From contig NZ_JAPNJW010000001.1 of assembly GCF_026626745.1 (NCBI RefSeq), positions 3,022,001 to 3,086,000 on the forward strand: a stretch of DNA of 64,000 bases. Reading direction: 5' to 3'. The position numbers and the translations under genes are program-made. The DNA comes from Nannocystis sp. RBIL2 (lineage in GTDB: Bacteria; Myxococcota_A; Polyangia; Nannocystales; Nannocystaceae). A model generated the notes under the pieces. That model searched no databases. It was not told the DNA's origin and worked only from the letters and a program-made list of their open reading frames with translations. Shown here in pieces: positions 1-8,037 of this stretch (positions within the stretch are counted from its first letter, which is position 1; each line of letters begins with the position of its first letter).

Positions 1-631
1 CGCCCTCGACGATCCACTGCTGGATCGCCGCCATGTCGCCCGGCTGCAGCTCGTCGTTCGGCGGCATGCGCTTGCCCGCGCCGCCGACCTGGCTGTGGCT
101 GCCGGCGATCTTGTGCCACAAGTAGCTGTCCTCGTACGCGCCGGGCGCGACCAGGAGCATCCCCTTCACGTCGTTCGCGGGCACGCCGACGATGCTGTCG
201 TAGGCCCGACCGATCCCGAGATCCGGCTCGGGCGCGCCGTCGCCGTGGCAGGTGCAATAGTCGGCGAAGATCGGCTGGATGTCGGCGACGAAGCTCAGCG
301 GCGCGGGCACGTCGTCGCCCGAGCTGCCGCTCGTGTCGCTCGTCGTGGTGCTCGTGCTGCTCGTGGGTTCGCCGGTCGTGGTCTCGGCCGCGCCCGTGGA
401 CCCGCTGGTCGGCGGATCTTCGGGCTCCCCGGTGGTGGTGGTCGAGCCGCTGCCGGCGGCCGCGAGGGTGGCTCCGCCGGTCTCCGGCCACGCCGGGCTC
501 GTGGTGGTGTCCGTCTCGCTCCCGCCCTCGCTCGCGCCGGCGACGTCGAGGTTCTTCTCGGCCACGCAGCCGACCAGCGCCCAGCCTATTAACAGCAGCG
601 CTGCAGAGCAACTCAAGCGCAAGCGAATCAT
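1..631 (-). CDS. Cytochrome-c-like lipoprotein, C-terminus cut off by the window
   Basis: The first 210 residues are visible; the gene runs off the left edge. It starts at ATG 631 with a hydrophobic signal peptide ending in a lipobox (VGC), then a long Ser/Thr/Gly linker of about 80 residues, then a compact c-type-cytochrome-like domain: a heme site written YCTCHGDG (C-x-C-H, one residue shorter than CxxCH), then GKRMPP, a usual place for the distal Met ligand, then a QQWI helix. This order matches the c-type cytochrome domains of planctomycete/myxobacterial lipoproteins. A role as an exported electron carrier or degenerate cytochrome is inferred. The shortened heme motif leaves covalent heme attachment uncertain. 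Confidence 0.75.
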   Translation of the reverse strand, partial: MIRLRLSCSAALLLIGWALVGCVAEKNLDVAGASEGGSETDTTTSPAWPETGGATLAAAGSGSTTTTGEPEDPPTSGSTGAAETTTGEPTSSTSTTTSDTSGSSGDDVPAPLSFVADIQPIFADYCTCHGDGAPEPDLGIGRAYDSIVGVPANDVKGMLLVAPGAYEDSYLWHKIAGSHSQVGGAGKRMPPNDELQPGDMAAIQQWIVEG

Positions 632-823
632 CACAGCGAACGTATCGCCGATCGCGGGCCGCGCCAGCGCGGGCGGCCTGCGGTGTGACGCGGCTCGACA
701 TTCGCGCGAGCGCAGGCGCGCGAGACCGTGGCGGCCCGCACGATCGCGGCGCGCGAGCGGCCGTCGGCGGCCCGGAGGAATCACCGAACCGCGTATTTCT
801 CGGCGACGCTTCGAGAATGGCAT

Positions 824-846
824 GACATGTCTAAAAAGACATGTTC
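824..846. repeat. GACATGTC-family repeat pair
   Basis: Two units, GACATGTCT and GACATGTTC, are separated by a five-base A-rich spacer. They belong to the dispersed GGACATGTCC family seen at many gene boundaries in this window. Confidence 0.6.
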
Positions 847-990
847 TTGAAAGGGGCAGCGCTTGCGAAGCGGGCCGGGTTGACGCCAGAAAGGGCCTTC
901 GCGCGGCACGAGCGGCGACGTCCCTCCGGTCCGAACGCCGTCAAGCGCTCGCCGCGGATACGCGCGGCGCCTGCTCTTGCATGTGCATTT

Positions 991-1029
991 GGACATGCCC
1001 GATCGAACATGCCCGATCGGTCATGCCCT
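991..1029. repeat. Three tandem CATGCCCGATCG units of the palindrome family
   Basis: Units GGACATGCCC, AACATGCCC and GTCATGCCC follow each other, the first two separated by GATCG-type spacers, just past the 3' end of the minus-strand Sel1/AgmX gene. The position suits a transcript-end or spacer element. Confidence 0.6.
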
Positions 1030-1037
1030 GCCGCGGC

Positions 1038-1814
1038 TCAGCGTCCCGGCTCGAACAGCACTCGCCACGGGATCACGGCGATCTCGCCGGACGTGGTCGG
1101 CGGATACAGCGTGGCGGCGGCGATGTCGGCCACGCAGGCGCCGACCTCGGGCGCCTCGCGGATGTTTTCCAGAATGGCCACCGCCCGGGCGCGACCGTCG
1201 CCGGCGATGGCGATCTCGAGGGCCACCCGCCCGTGCAGCGTCAGCTGGCGCGCGAGCGAGCGGCGATAGCAGTCGCCGAGCTCGAGCCGGCGCTCGGCCA
1301 TGGCGAGGACCACGTTGGCCTGGTCGAGCGGATCGACGCCGATGAACGCCGGCTCGCGGCGGGCCGGGCACAGCACCGGCTCGGCGCCGCAGCCCCGGCG
1401 CATGAACTCGGCCGCGTCCGGCTCGCCGAGGCCCGCGGCCGCCGAGATGCACGAAGGGGCATGTCCTCCGAGACAGGCGGACACGTACAGCGACGTCGCC
1501 GCGGCCGGGTCGCGCTGCAGCCCCTCGCCGCGCTCGAACGCCCGGGCCAGCGCGGCGCAGCCGAACGGGCTGGCCAGGTCGCAGGCCCGGCGGGCGTACG
1601 CGGCCGCCAGCGGCAGCTCGCCGAGCTCGCGGTACTGCGCCGCCATCTCGACGCACGCCGGCCCGTCGCCGCGGTCGCAGCGGTCGGCCAGCACGTCGTA
1701 GGCGCTGGCGGGCGGCGGCGGCGAGGTCTCGGGGCTCTCCACGGGCAAGGGGCAGCCCGGCAGCGACAGGACCGTCGCCGCCAGCGCCGCGAGCCCGAGG
1801 CACCGGCCCTTCAT
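1038..1814 (-). CDS. Lipoprotein with Sel1/TPR-like Cys repeats and an AgmX/PglI-type C-terminal domain
   Basis: 258 aa, starting at ATG 1814 because a clean signal peptide follows (lipobox LPGC near residue 21). Residues 40-140 contain Cys-pair helical repeats of the Sel1/HcpA type (CDRGDGPACVEMA, CDLASPFGCAALA, CLGGHAPSC). The last 90 residues look like the TonB-C-like AgmX/PglI C-terminal domain common in myxobacteria: a beta-rich stretch with conserved Gly and ending in a hydrophobic strand. The GD/GR region and final VLFEP fit that domain. Likely exported and anchored in an envelope membrane, in protein-protein contacts; the exact partner is unknown. The C-terminal assignment is by fold pattern rather than by a search. 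Confidence 0.7.
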   Translation of the reverse strand: MKGRCLGLAALAATVLSLPGCPLPVESPETSPPPPASAYDVLADRCDRGDGPACVEMAAQYRELGELPLAAAYARRACDLASPFGCAALARAFERGEGLQRDPAAATSLYVSACLGGHAPSCISAAAGLGEPDAAEFMRRGCGAEPVLCPARREPAFIGVDPLDQANVVLAMAERRLELGDCYRRSLARQLTLHGRVALEIAIAGDGRARAVAILENIREAPEVGACVADIAAATLYPPTTSGEIAVIPWRVLFEPGR

Positions 1815-2286
1815 GCTCCCAGCATGCCACGCCTGGCGCTCGTCGGCGATGCCGGCCGGCGACATCCCGCTCGCGCGACTCGCGGGCTTCGCCCCGGATC
1901 GCCGGCCGCCGCCCCCAGCCCATGCGCAGAGTCGCTCCCGGTTCGGCGAACGCCGTCCGCGAAGCGTGATGCGGCCCGGCGATCGGACCGCTCCGCCGCA
2001 GCTCGCGCGGTCGGACCCGACATCGGTGACCGGTCAACGAGTCGTCCTCCGCCGACCGGCCGAGCGGGTCGCCGGACTAGCGAGTCGCCCGCGGCCCGCC
2101 CCACGGCCAGGAGCCGCCCGCTCCGCGAATCACCAGGGCCCTCGGCCAGGAGCTGCCTTGTGCTCCGCGAATCACCCGAGGCTCGCCCTTCGGCCCGCTC
2201 CGCGAATCACGCAGCCCGCGGCCCTGGATCTCCCCGCCCTGCGCCAGTCGCATCGGCCCCTCGCCGCGACCGGACGCTCGCCGCGG
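1815..2286. other. Intergenic region with short direct repeats
   Basis: No gene is supported here. Three copies of GCTCCGCGAATCAC lie at 2120-2133, 2162-2175 and 2197-2210. The rest shows nothing recognisable. Confidence 0.5.
2120..2210. repeat. Three direct repeats of GCTCCGCGAATCAC
   Basis: Three exact 14-base copies with spacing of 42 and 35 bases between starts. A shorter form (CGCGAATCAC) also occurs near 15885. They may be remnants of an intergenic repeat or binding sites; no function can be assigned. Confidence 0.55.
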
Positions 2287-3468
2287 TCAACCTGCGCGGT
2301 CGTACCAGGCCTTCGCCGCGGCCGGCACCTGCTCGGCGATCGGCGAGTCGAGGGCCAGGCCCAGCGCCACCCGCAGCGCCCAGTCGGCCAGGCGGTGCGG
2401 CGGCTTGCGGTGGTGCGCCTGCCAGCGCGCGAGCACGACCTCGGCGAAGCGACCGAGGCTCCAGCGATGCCAGGCGTCGAGCTGCGTGCCCCCGGCTTCG
2501 CTGTCCTCGCGGCGCGCGACGAAGGCGATCGGGTGCCTGCGGTGCAGGGCCAGCAGCCACGCGCGCAGGTCGGCCTCGAAGGCGCGGCTCTGGCGGAGAT
2601 TGGGGAACGGCTGGCCGACGCCGAAGCCGAACGACTCGTCGTCGTCGTCGGGATCGATCTGCTGCGGATCGCCGAGCGCCGCGTAGGCCATGCAGATGTG
2701 CAGGTTGATGAATTGATCGCCGCTGCCGGCGTACAGCACGAAGCTGCCCCACTCCGGCGCGCGGCGGAACGGCTCGGGGATCGCCCGCACCAAGCCAGCC
2801 CGGGCCGCCCGCGGCGGCGGCTCCTCGAACCACACGTAAAGGCTGCCCCACTCGAAGTAGCTGGCCAGCCCGGCGCCGAAGAACGGGAACGGATACTTCG
2901 CCGCGGCCTTGCCACCTCGCTTCGCCGCCCCTGCTTCACCACGCCCGCGCACCGCCCGCGTCGCCTTGCTCGCAGCTTTGCCGCTCCGCTTCGCCGCCCC
3001 TGCTTCACCACGCTCACTCACCGCACGCGTCGCCTTGCTCGCAGCTTTTTCGCCTCGCTTCGCCGCGACTGATTCACCGCGCTTGGGCTTCGCCTTACTC
3101 GCGGGCACGACCTCGACACCTCGCTTCACCGCACGCGTCGCCTTGCTCGCAGCTCTGCCGCTCCGCTTCGCCGCGACGGATTCACCGCGCTTGGCTTTTG
3201 CGGTGCGCTTCGCCTCGCCATCGCGCTTCGACTTGCTCGCGCTCACGACCTCGCCGTCGCGCTTCGCCGCCGCACGCGTCTTGCTCGCAGGCCCGACCTC
3301 ACCGCCTCGCTTCGTCCTCGTCGCCTCACCGCGCCCGCGCTTCGCCGGGACGCGCTCCCCGCCCGCGGCCGCCTCGGTCCGCGCCTTCGCGCCTCTCCCC
3401 GACGCCGCCCCGGCCGCCGCCGCAGCGCGAGTGGAAGCAGCACCCTGGCGGCGTTTCGTGACGGCCAT
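2287..3468 (-). CDS. Protein with histone-H1-like Lys/Ala repeat tail fused to a globular domain
   Basis: 393 aa from ATG 3468 (MAVTKRR). Residues 1-190 are almost entirely Lys, Arg, Ala, Gly, Ser and Glu, with repeated blocks such as KRGESVAAKR and KAASKATRAV, resembling eukaryotic histone H1 tails and the Hc1/AlgP-type DNA-compacting tails of bacteria. Residues 195-393 form a globular domain rich in aromatic residues (YFEWGSLYVWFEEPP, WGSFVLYAGSGDQ) with an acidic QIDPDDDDES loop, which I do not recognise. The tail probably binds nucleic acid or another polyanion. The repeats at DNA level (2909-3330) suggest expansion by tandem duplication. Function of the C-terminal domain is open. Confidence 0.7.
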   Translation of the reverse strand: MAVTKRRQGAASTRAAAAAGAASGRGAKARTEAAAGGERVPAKRGRGEATRTKRGGEVGPASKTRAAAKRDGEVVSASKSKRDGEAKRTAKAKRGESVAAKRSGRAASKATRAVKRGVEVVPASKAKPKRGESVAAKRGEKAASKATRAVSERGEAGAAKRSGKAASKATRAVRGRGEAGAAKRGGKAAAKYPFPFFGAGLASYFEWGSLYVWFEEPPPRAARAGLVRAIPEPFRRAPEWGSFVLYAGSGDQFINLHICMAYAALGDPQQIDPDDDDESFGFGVGQPFPNLRQSRAFEADLRAWLLALHRRHPIAFVARREDSEAGGTQLDAWHRWSLGRFAEVVLARWQAHHRKPPHRLADWALRVALGLALDSPIAEQVPAAAKAWYDRAG

Positions 3469-3631
3469 CCCTCGCAGTGTATCGCAGGCGCTCAGCGACG
3501 TGCAGCGCATCACCCCAGCGACGACCGCCCTCGCTCTTTTTCACCGCGCCCCCAATTTTTCCCGCCGCTGCGGCGACTCCCGATCCAGCCCCGCCCGAGC
3601 GCCCCGTTTTCCACCTTCAAAAGACATCGCC

Positions 3632-3925
3632 ATGAGATCGCACCAGCCCAAGATCGCCGCCATCCTCTCGATCGCCGCCGGCTTGTCGTTCGGAGCAGCC
3701 CTGCGCACCGGCGACGCCGGCGCGTACGCCCTCGAGTGCGAGGAGAACGAGTACGGCGAGCTGCTCGAGGTGCGCCGCGTCTCTGGTGACGGCGACCTGG
3801 CGGCGCAGGCGTGGGGCAATTTCTCGATCTTGCGCGTCCCCGACCGCACCTTCACCGCTTACGACGAGCAGGAGAGCGAAGCCGGCGCGATCGAGCTCGA
3901 GCTGGCGCGGGAGGTCGAGCGATGA
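3632..3925 (+). CDS. Small exported protein of unknown function
   Basis: 97 aa starting at ATG 3632. A signal peptide (residues 1-30, basic MRSHQPK then a hydrophobic AAILSIAAGLSF core) precedes a short acidic mature part with CEENEYGELLEVRRV. It lies immediately upstream of, and overlaps by ATGA, a second small exported protein, so the two are translationally coupled and probably act together. No family is recognised. Confidence 0.65.
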   Translation: MRSHQPKIAAILSIAAGLSFGAALRTGDAGAYALECEENEYGELLEVRRVSGDGDLAAQAWGNFSILRVPDRTFTAYDEQESEAGAIELELAREVER

Positions 3926-4179
3926 CCCTGCAACGACTGCGCGACGCCCTGCTGTTCGTCGCCGCCGCGCTGCTCGGCGCCGCCGCGCCCGGCCTCGGCT
4001 GCAGCGAACCGTGCCCCGAGGAGCCGCCCGAGGGCACCTACGCCGTCGACACCGTCCGCGCCGGCTGGAACGCCGGCGCCCGGCTCGAGGTCACCGCCAC
4101 GCGGATGATCGTCGAGTACACGACCGACGACGGCACCGAGTGGGAGGCCGAGTACATCCGCGTCCGCGATCCCTACTGA
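3922..4179 (+). CDS. Small lipoprotein, coupled to the preceding gene
   Basis: 85 aa. Its ATG lies inside the stop of the upstream gene (ATGA). A hydrophobic signal segment ends in GLGC, a fair lipobox, followed by a SEPCPEEPPEGTY spacer and a small beta-rich domain (GARLEVTATRMIVEYTTDDG, EWEAEYIRV). Unknown role; probably a membrane-anchored partner of the upstream secreted protein. Confidence 0.65.
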   Translation: MTLQRLRDALLFVAAALLGAAAPGLGCSEPCPEEPPEGTYAVDTVRAGWNAGARLEVTATRMIVEYTTDDGTEWEAEYIRVRDPY

Positions 4180-4244
4180 TCGCTACGAAGCAGAGCGCCC
4201 GTCGCGGTCGCGCGGACGCCCTCTCCTCACCGCCTCTCGTCACC

Positions 4245-5045
4245 TCACTTCGGCGCCAGCTTGGCCCGCGGGTACAGCACGATCTCGATGCGGCGGTTCT
4301 TCGCCTTCGACTTGCTGCTCGGGCGGTACTGACCGAAGGCCACCGCGGCCAGGCGCGACGGATCGATCTTCGCCTCGTCCTGCAGGTAATGGACGACGGT
4401 CAGCGCGCGCGCGGCCGACAGCTCCCAGTTGGTGACGAACGGCAGCACCGCGTCGTTGGGCTCGGGCGGCGCCTCGCCCTTCGCGGCCTTGGGGTCGACC
4501 TTCGCGTCCTTGGCGTTCTTGTCGCCCTTCTTGGCCTTCGGATCCTCGCCCTTCCCCGGCTTCGGCTTGCGGATCACGATCGGCGAGTCGTCAGTGTGCC
4601 CCTGAACCCACACTTGCTTGTCCTCGATGTCCTTCAGGGCCGCACCGACCTGCGCCAGCACCTCGCGGCCGTTGTCGGTCAGGTCGGCCTCGCCGACGGG
4701 GAACAGGATCTTGTCGATCAGCTCGACGCGGACCATCCCGTCTTCGGTGGTCACGTCGCCGAACTTGCCGACCACCTCGGTCAGCTTCTTCTGCAGCGCC
4801 TCGGCCTCGTCGGCCTTGACCTTGAGCTCGGTCTCCGACTTGCGCAGCTGCTCGCTCTCGGACTTCAGCGCCTCGAGCTCGCGCTTGGCCGCGCCGAGCT
4901 CCTCCTCGAGCCCCTGCACCCGCGGGTCCGGTCCGCGTTCGGCTGCGGGCCCCGGGGCCGAGCCGGCCGGTTGCTGCGCGCCGCAGGCGGAACCTGCCAT
5001 GAATGCCGCGATCGCGACGACTGCACGGAGTTGCTTGTTCGGCAT
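4245..5045 (-). CDS. OmpA/MotB-family lipoprotein
   Basis: 266 aa from ATG 5045 (MPNKQLR). Signal peptide with lipobox GSAC; then a coiled coil of about 50 residues (VQGLEEELGAAKRELEALK and onward); then an OmpA C-terminal peptidoglycan-binding domain (LFPVGEADLTDNGREVL, VQGHTDDSPI, NWELSAARALTVVHYLQ, FGQYRPSSKSKAKNRRIEIV). A Lys/Asp/Pro-rich insert interrupts the domain after the GHTDD motif. The family anchors membranes to peptidoglycan, binding diaminopimelate through the conserved Asp and Arg seen here (NWELSAAR and KNRRIEI). Convergent with the small lipoprotein gene on its right. Confidence 0.88.
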   Translation of the reverse strand: MPNKQLRAVVAIAAFMAGSACGAQQPAGSAPGPAAERGPDPRVQGLEEELGAAKRELEALKSESEQLRKSETELKVKADEAEALQKKLTEVVGKFGDVTTEDGMVRVELIDKILFPVGEADLTDNGREVLAQVGAALKDIEDKQVWVQGHTDDSPIVIRKPKPGKGEDPKAKKGDKNAKDAKVDPKAAKGEAPPEPNDAVLPFVTNWELSAARALTVVHYLQDEAKIDPSRLAAVAFGQYRPSSKSKAKNRRIEIVLYPRAKLAPK

Positions 5046-5779
5046 GGCGAAAGCGTAGCGGACTCCCGTCCGCCGCAGAAGCCCACGATCGTCGAACGGT
5101 GCCGGCGGGCCGCGGTCGGGGTCGCTGGCCCGCACAGTCGAGTTCGCTGGCGGGCCGCGGACGATCGTCAATCTGACACTATCGTCATACTGCGTGAAAC
5201 GCATTCACCGCAGATCGCCTGCGAGCCCGACCGGGCGAGCCCCGCGATGTCCGCCCGGCCGCCGCCTCGGACACCGCTTCGCTGCACGGAGCGGCGCTTT
5301 CGTGGCTATGTCCGCCGACCGGGCCGGTCGGACACGTCGCCGCCGATTGATTGGGGTGACCTCGATCACGACCATGATTCAGCGATCAGGTGACCTCCGG
5401 TGATCGGGGAATTCACCGGTCGCGTTCGTCGCGCAATGCGCGGTCCCCCCGCGTGAGAGCGGAGATACACACATCGCAATCCCGAGAATGCGCGCGAAGT
5501 GTACACATGTGGGGGCCTAGGGCCGCACACGGAACGGCGTTGGGGGCGGTGTTGCACCGTCCTCGCCGATGGATCACGAATATCTTCCCGAGATCGGCGT
5601 GACTATGAGCGGACGCGGCGACGAAAAAATAATGGTGCCTGGACGAGGCCGATCGTGCATTCTCAGTACCGCTTCGTGGGCGCGAATGGCGCCTCCGAGT
5701 GAGCGCATTCGTACGCGCGGACGAATGCGCGTCCGTCCACCATTCCTTTGGTCATTACCCGCAATAAAGAGAGAACGTC
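5046..5779. other. Long leader region upstream of the graspetide precursor
   Basis: No gene is supported. The region between the divergent OmpA-like gene and the precursor is locally less G+C-rich and contains repeated GATCA/GGTGA elements near 5350-5410 and a perfect inverted repeat at 5703-5730. It must hold the promoter of the graspetide operon; no confident -35/-10 pair is seen. Confidence 0.5.
5703..5730. promoter_or_regulatory. Inverted repeat upstream of the graspetide precursor
   Basis: Arms GCGCATTCGT (5703-5712) and ACGAATGCGC (5721-5730) are perfect complements around an 8-base spacer, ending 49 bases before the precursor start. It could be an operator or a 5'-UTR hairpin. Confidence 0.5.
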
Positions 5780-6004
5780 ATGAGCAAGAACGACAAGAAG
5801 AGCAAGAAGCAGCTGAAGGACCTGTTCATCGAGGACCTCGGCCAGGTCACCGGCGGCAAGGGCCCGATCTACACCACCCTCGCCATCGGCGAGGAGGGTC
5901 CGGAGGCGACCACGCTCGCCATCGGTGAGGAGGACCCGCCGATGACCACCCTCGCCCTCGGCGAGGAGGACGGCCCGACCACGAAGGCGCTGGGCGAGGA
6001 GTAA
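5780..6004 (+). CDS. Graspetide (plesiocin-type) precursor peptide
   Basis: 74 aa. The N-terminal half is a charged leader (MSKNDKKSKKQLKDLF) that ends in the double-glycine site DLGQVTGG (residues 20-27), the signal cut by C39 peptidases. The core repeats a block four times: TTLAIGEE, TTLAIGEED, TTLALGEED, TTKALGEE. This TTxxxxEE pattern is the hallmark of group 2 graspetides such as plesiocin, in which an ATP-grasp ligase joins Thr hydroxyls to Glu/Asp side chains, giving two nested esters per repeat and small hairpins. RBS AGAGAGAA lies before the ATG. The ligase and exporter genes follow directly. Plesiocin-type peptides inhibit serine proteases; that activity is a family expectation only. 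Confidence 0.92.
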   Translation: MSKNDKKSKKQLKDLFIEDLGQVTGGKGPIYTTLAIGEEGPEATTLAIGEEDPPMTTLALGEEDGPTTKALGEE

Positions 6005-6013
6005 TCCCTCGCC

Positions 6014-6049
6014 GACGCCGGGGGGCGGCCTCCGCTGCCCCCCGGCGTC
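6014..6049 (+). terminator. Hairpin between precursor and ligase genes (attenuator-like)
   Basis: Perfect 13-bp stem GACGCCGGGGGGC / GCCCCCCGGCGTC (6014-6026 and 6037-6049) with a 10-base loop, starting 10 bases after the precursor stop. No long T run follows, so partial termination or mRNA stabilisation is likelier than a full stop. This would raise precursor over enzyme levels. Confidence 0.6.
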
Positions 6050-6103
6050 CGTCGCTCGCTCTTCCTTGCACCTGCAACCTCTTACCCTTCTGGCGATTTT
6101 CCC

Positions 6104-7051
6104 ATGTCCGATTCACCGATCGTCATCGTCGGCGCGCTCTCCGACCCGCACGCGGCCGCCGTCTTCGAGGGGGTGCGCGCCCGCGGCTGCGAGCCGGTGG
6201 TGCTCGACGCCCAGCGCTTCCCGGAGGACCTGCCGATCGCGCTGGGCGAGGCGCCCGAGGACATCGTGATCGAGGGCCGGCGGATCGGTCGGCCCGCGGC
6301 GGTGTACGTGCGCAGCCTCTACCAGAGCCCGGCCGCCTACGGCGTCGACGCCGACGAGGCGATGAAGGAGGACTGGCGGCGCACGACTCTGGCGTTCCGC
6401 GAGCGCTCGACCCTGCTGTCGGCGATCCTGCTGCGCTGGGAGGCCCAGGGCGCCGCGTTCTACAACCCCTCGTCGAACGGCCACAACATCACCAAGCCGT
6501 ACCAGCTCGCGCTGCTGCAGGCCGCGGGCCTGCCGGTGCCGGCCACCCTGTGGAGCAACGACCCGGCGGCAGTGCGGCGGTTCTGCGACGTCCACGGCTC
6601 CGTCGTCTACAAGCCGGTCGCCGGCGGCGCGGCGACCCGCAAGGTCGAGGCGAAGGACCTCGGCGACGAGCGTCTCGACAAGCTCCGGGCCGCGCCGGTG
6701 TGCTTCCAGGAGCTACTGCCGGGCGACGACGTGCGCGTCTACGTGATCGACGGCCGGGTCGTGTGCGCCCTGCGGATCGTCACCGACGCGATCGACTTCC
6801 GCCAGCACGAGCAGCGCATCGATCCCATCGCGCTCGACGACACGGTCCAGCGCGAGTGCGTGCGCGCGGCCGAGATCATCGGCTTGCGCTACACCGGCAT
6901 GGACATCAAGGCCGACCGCCACGGCCGCTACAAGATCCTCGAGCTGAACCCCTCGGCGATGTTCCTCGGCTTCGAGGCGCGCGCCGGCGTCGACATCCGC
7001 GGCCCGCTGTGCGACGCTCTCGTCGCGCATCGGGCCCAGCGCGGCGCGTGA
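6104..7051 (+). CDS. ATP-grasp graspetide ester ligase
   Basis: 315 aa, RimK-like ATP-grasp of the microviridin/graspetide (MvdC/MvdD, PsnB) group. Visible are the nucleotide-binding lysine region VVYKPVAGGA (K170), the FQELLPGDDVRVYVIDG strand-loop (residues 201-217) and the metal-binding end GMDIKAD...ILELNPS (D267, E280, N282). It would phosphorylate core Glu side chains with ATP and form side-chain esters with the Thr residues of the adjacent precursor, guided by the leader. It is the only ligase in the locus, as in plesiocin-type clusters. GTGA overlap with the downstream fusion-protein gene indicates one operon. Confidence 0.9.
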   Translation: MSDSPIVIVGALSDPHAAAVFEGVRARGCEPVVLDAQRFPEDLPIALGEAPEDIVIEGRRIGRPAAVYVRSLYQSPAAYGVDADEAMKEDWRRTTLAFRERSTLLSAILLRWEAQGAAFYNPSSNGHNITKPYQLALLQAAGLPVPATLWSNDPAAVRRFCDVHGSVVYKPVAGGAATRKVEAKDLGDERLDKLRAAPVCFQELLPGDDVRVYVIDGRVVCALRIVTDAIDFRQHEQRIDPIALDDTVQRECVRAAEIIGLRYTGMDIKADRHGRYKILELNPSAMFLGFEARAGVDIRGPLCDALVAHRAQRGA

Positions 7052-8022
7052 AGGACACCGTGAGCGAGCCCAGCAACACCGAGGCGGCCGACCAGGCCGC
7101 CCGCCGCGTCATCTTCCGCGGCGCGGCGCTCGAGGCCCACCGCCGCGCCTCGCGGCCCGGGCACCCGCTGCACATCGTCCCCACGTGGACGCGCTGGGCC
7201 GTCACAGTGACGATCTTGCTGGTCGGCGCCGGCCTCGTGTTCGCCGCCACGGTGCGCGTCGGCGAGTACGCCGAGGGCCGCGCGGTGGTGCGGCGCGAGG
7301 GTCGATTGGTCGTCACCACCTCGGCCTCGGGCACCGTGCAGACCATCCCGGTGCGCCTCGGCCAGCGCGTCGAGGCCGGCGAGGTGCTGGTGCGCCTCGA
7401 CGACGCCTCGCAGCAGGCCGAGCTCGCGCGGGTCGAGCGGGAGTACGAGCAGCGCCTGGTCGAGCTGCTGCGCGCCCCGGCCGACGACAGTCGGCGCGAG
7501 CGGTTGGCCGCGCTCGACGGGCAGTTGCAGCTCGCGCGCGCGCGCGCGGCCGAGCGCTCCGTGGTCGCGCCGGAGCCCGGCGTGGTGTCCGACGTGCGCG
7601 TGCGTCCGGGCCAGGCGCTGGCGCCGGGCGACGCCGTCGTCGCGGTCGAGCAGGACGCCGCGCAGACCGTGGTCGTCGGCCTGTTCCCCGGCCATTATCG
7701 ACCGCTGCTCGGCGCCGCCGACACCCGCGTCTCGCTCGCCCTCGAGGGCTTCCCCGACAGCCGCCAGGACGTCGTCGTGCGCTCGGTCGCCGACGAGGTC
7801 GTCGGTCCGGCCGAGGCCATGCGCTACCTCGGGCGCGATCGCGAAGGAGCGCTCGCCTTGAACGGCCCGGTGGTGGTCGTGGTCACCGTCTTGCCGTCCG
7901 ACACCTTCGTCGCCGACGGCACCGAGTACCGCGTATACGACGGCATGCAGGGCACGCTCGAGGCCAAGGTGCGCTCGGCGACGCTGCTGGAGACCCTGGT
8001 CCCGGCGCTGCAGCACCTTTAA
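7048..8022 (+). CDS. HlyD-like membrane-fusion protein of the graspetide exporter
   Basis: 324 aa from GTG 7048, which overlaps the ligase stop; GTG 7060 is an alternative. One transmembrane helix (about residues 50-70, VTVTILLVGAGLVFAATV) is followed by a split biotinyl-lipoyl-like domain (TSASGTVQTIPVRLGQRVEAGEVLVRLDD and VVAPEPGVVSDVRVRPGQALAPGD) around a short helical hairpin, then a beta-barrel region. This is the periplasmic adaptor architecture paired with C39-type ABC exporters, whose gene begins 15 bases downstream. It would link the inner-membrane exporter to an outer-membrane channel, not encoded here. Confidence 0.88.
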   Translation: MKDTVSEPSNTEAADQAARRVIFRGAALEAHRRASRPGHPLHIVPTWTRWAVTVTILLVGAGLVFAATVRVGEYAEGRAVVRREGRLVVTTSASGTVQTIPVRLGQRVEAGEVLVRLDDASQQAELARVEREYEQRLVELLRAPADDSRRERLAALDGQLQLARARAAERSVVAPEPGVVSDVRVRPGQALAPGDAVVAVEQDAAQTVVVGLFPGHYRPLLGAADTRVSLALEGFPDSRQDVVVRSVADEVVGPAEAMRYLGRDREGALALNGPVVVVVTVLPSDTFVADGTEYRVYDGMQGTLEAKVRSATLLETLVPALQHL

Positions 8023-8037
8023 CCTTCGGCGGCCGCC

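Larger units (their letters stand above)
632..1037. other. Intergenic region holding two palindrome-family clusters
   Basis: No convincing gene is seen. The stretch lies between the start of the cytochrome-like lipoprotein and the 3' end of the Sel1/AgmX lipoprotein. It contains two clusters of the GACATGTC-type repeat, listed separately. Confidence 0.5.

Noticed and set aside
279..2708. 809-residue plus-strand open frame over the cytochrome-like, Sel1 and histone-tail genes
   Set aside because: Arg/Ala/Pro-rich low-complexity translation opposite real minus-strand genes with signal peptides and domain motifs; a product of high G+C.
2909..3330. Repeated blocks as a CRISPR array
   Set aside because: The repeats are imperfect, in frame, and encode the Lys/Ala tail; no constant repeats with unique spacers are present.
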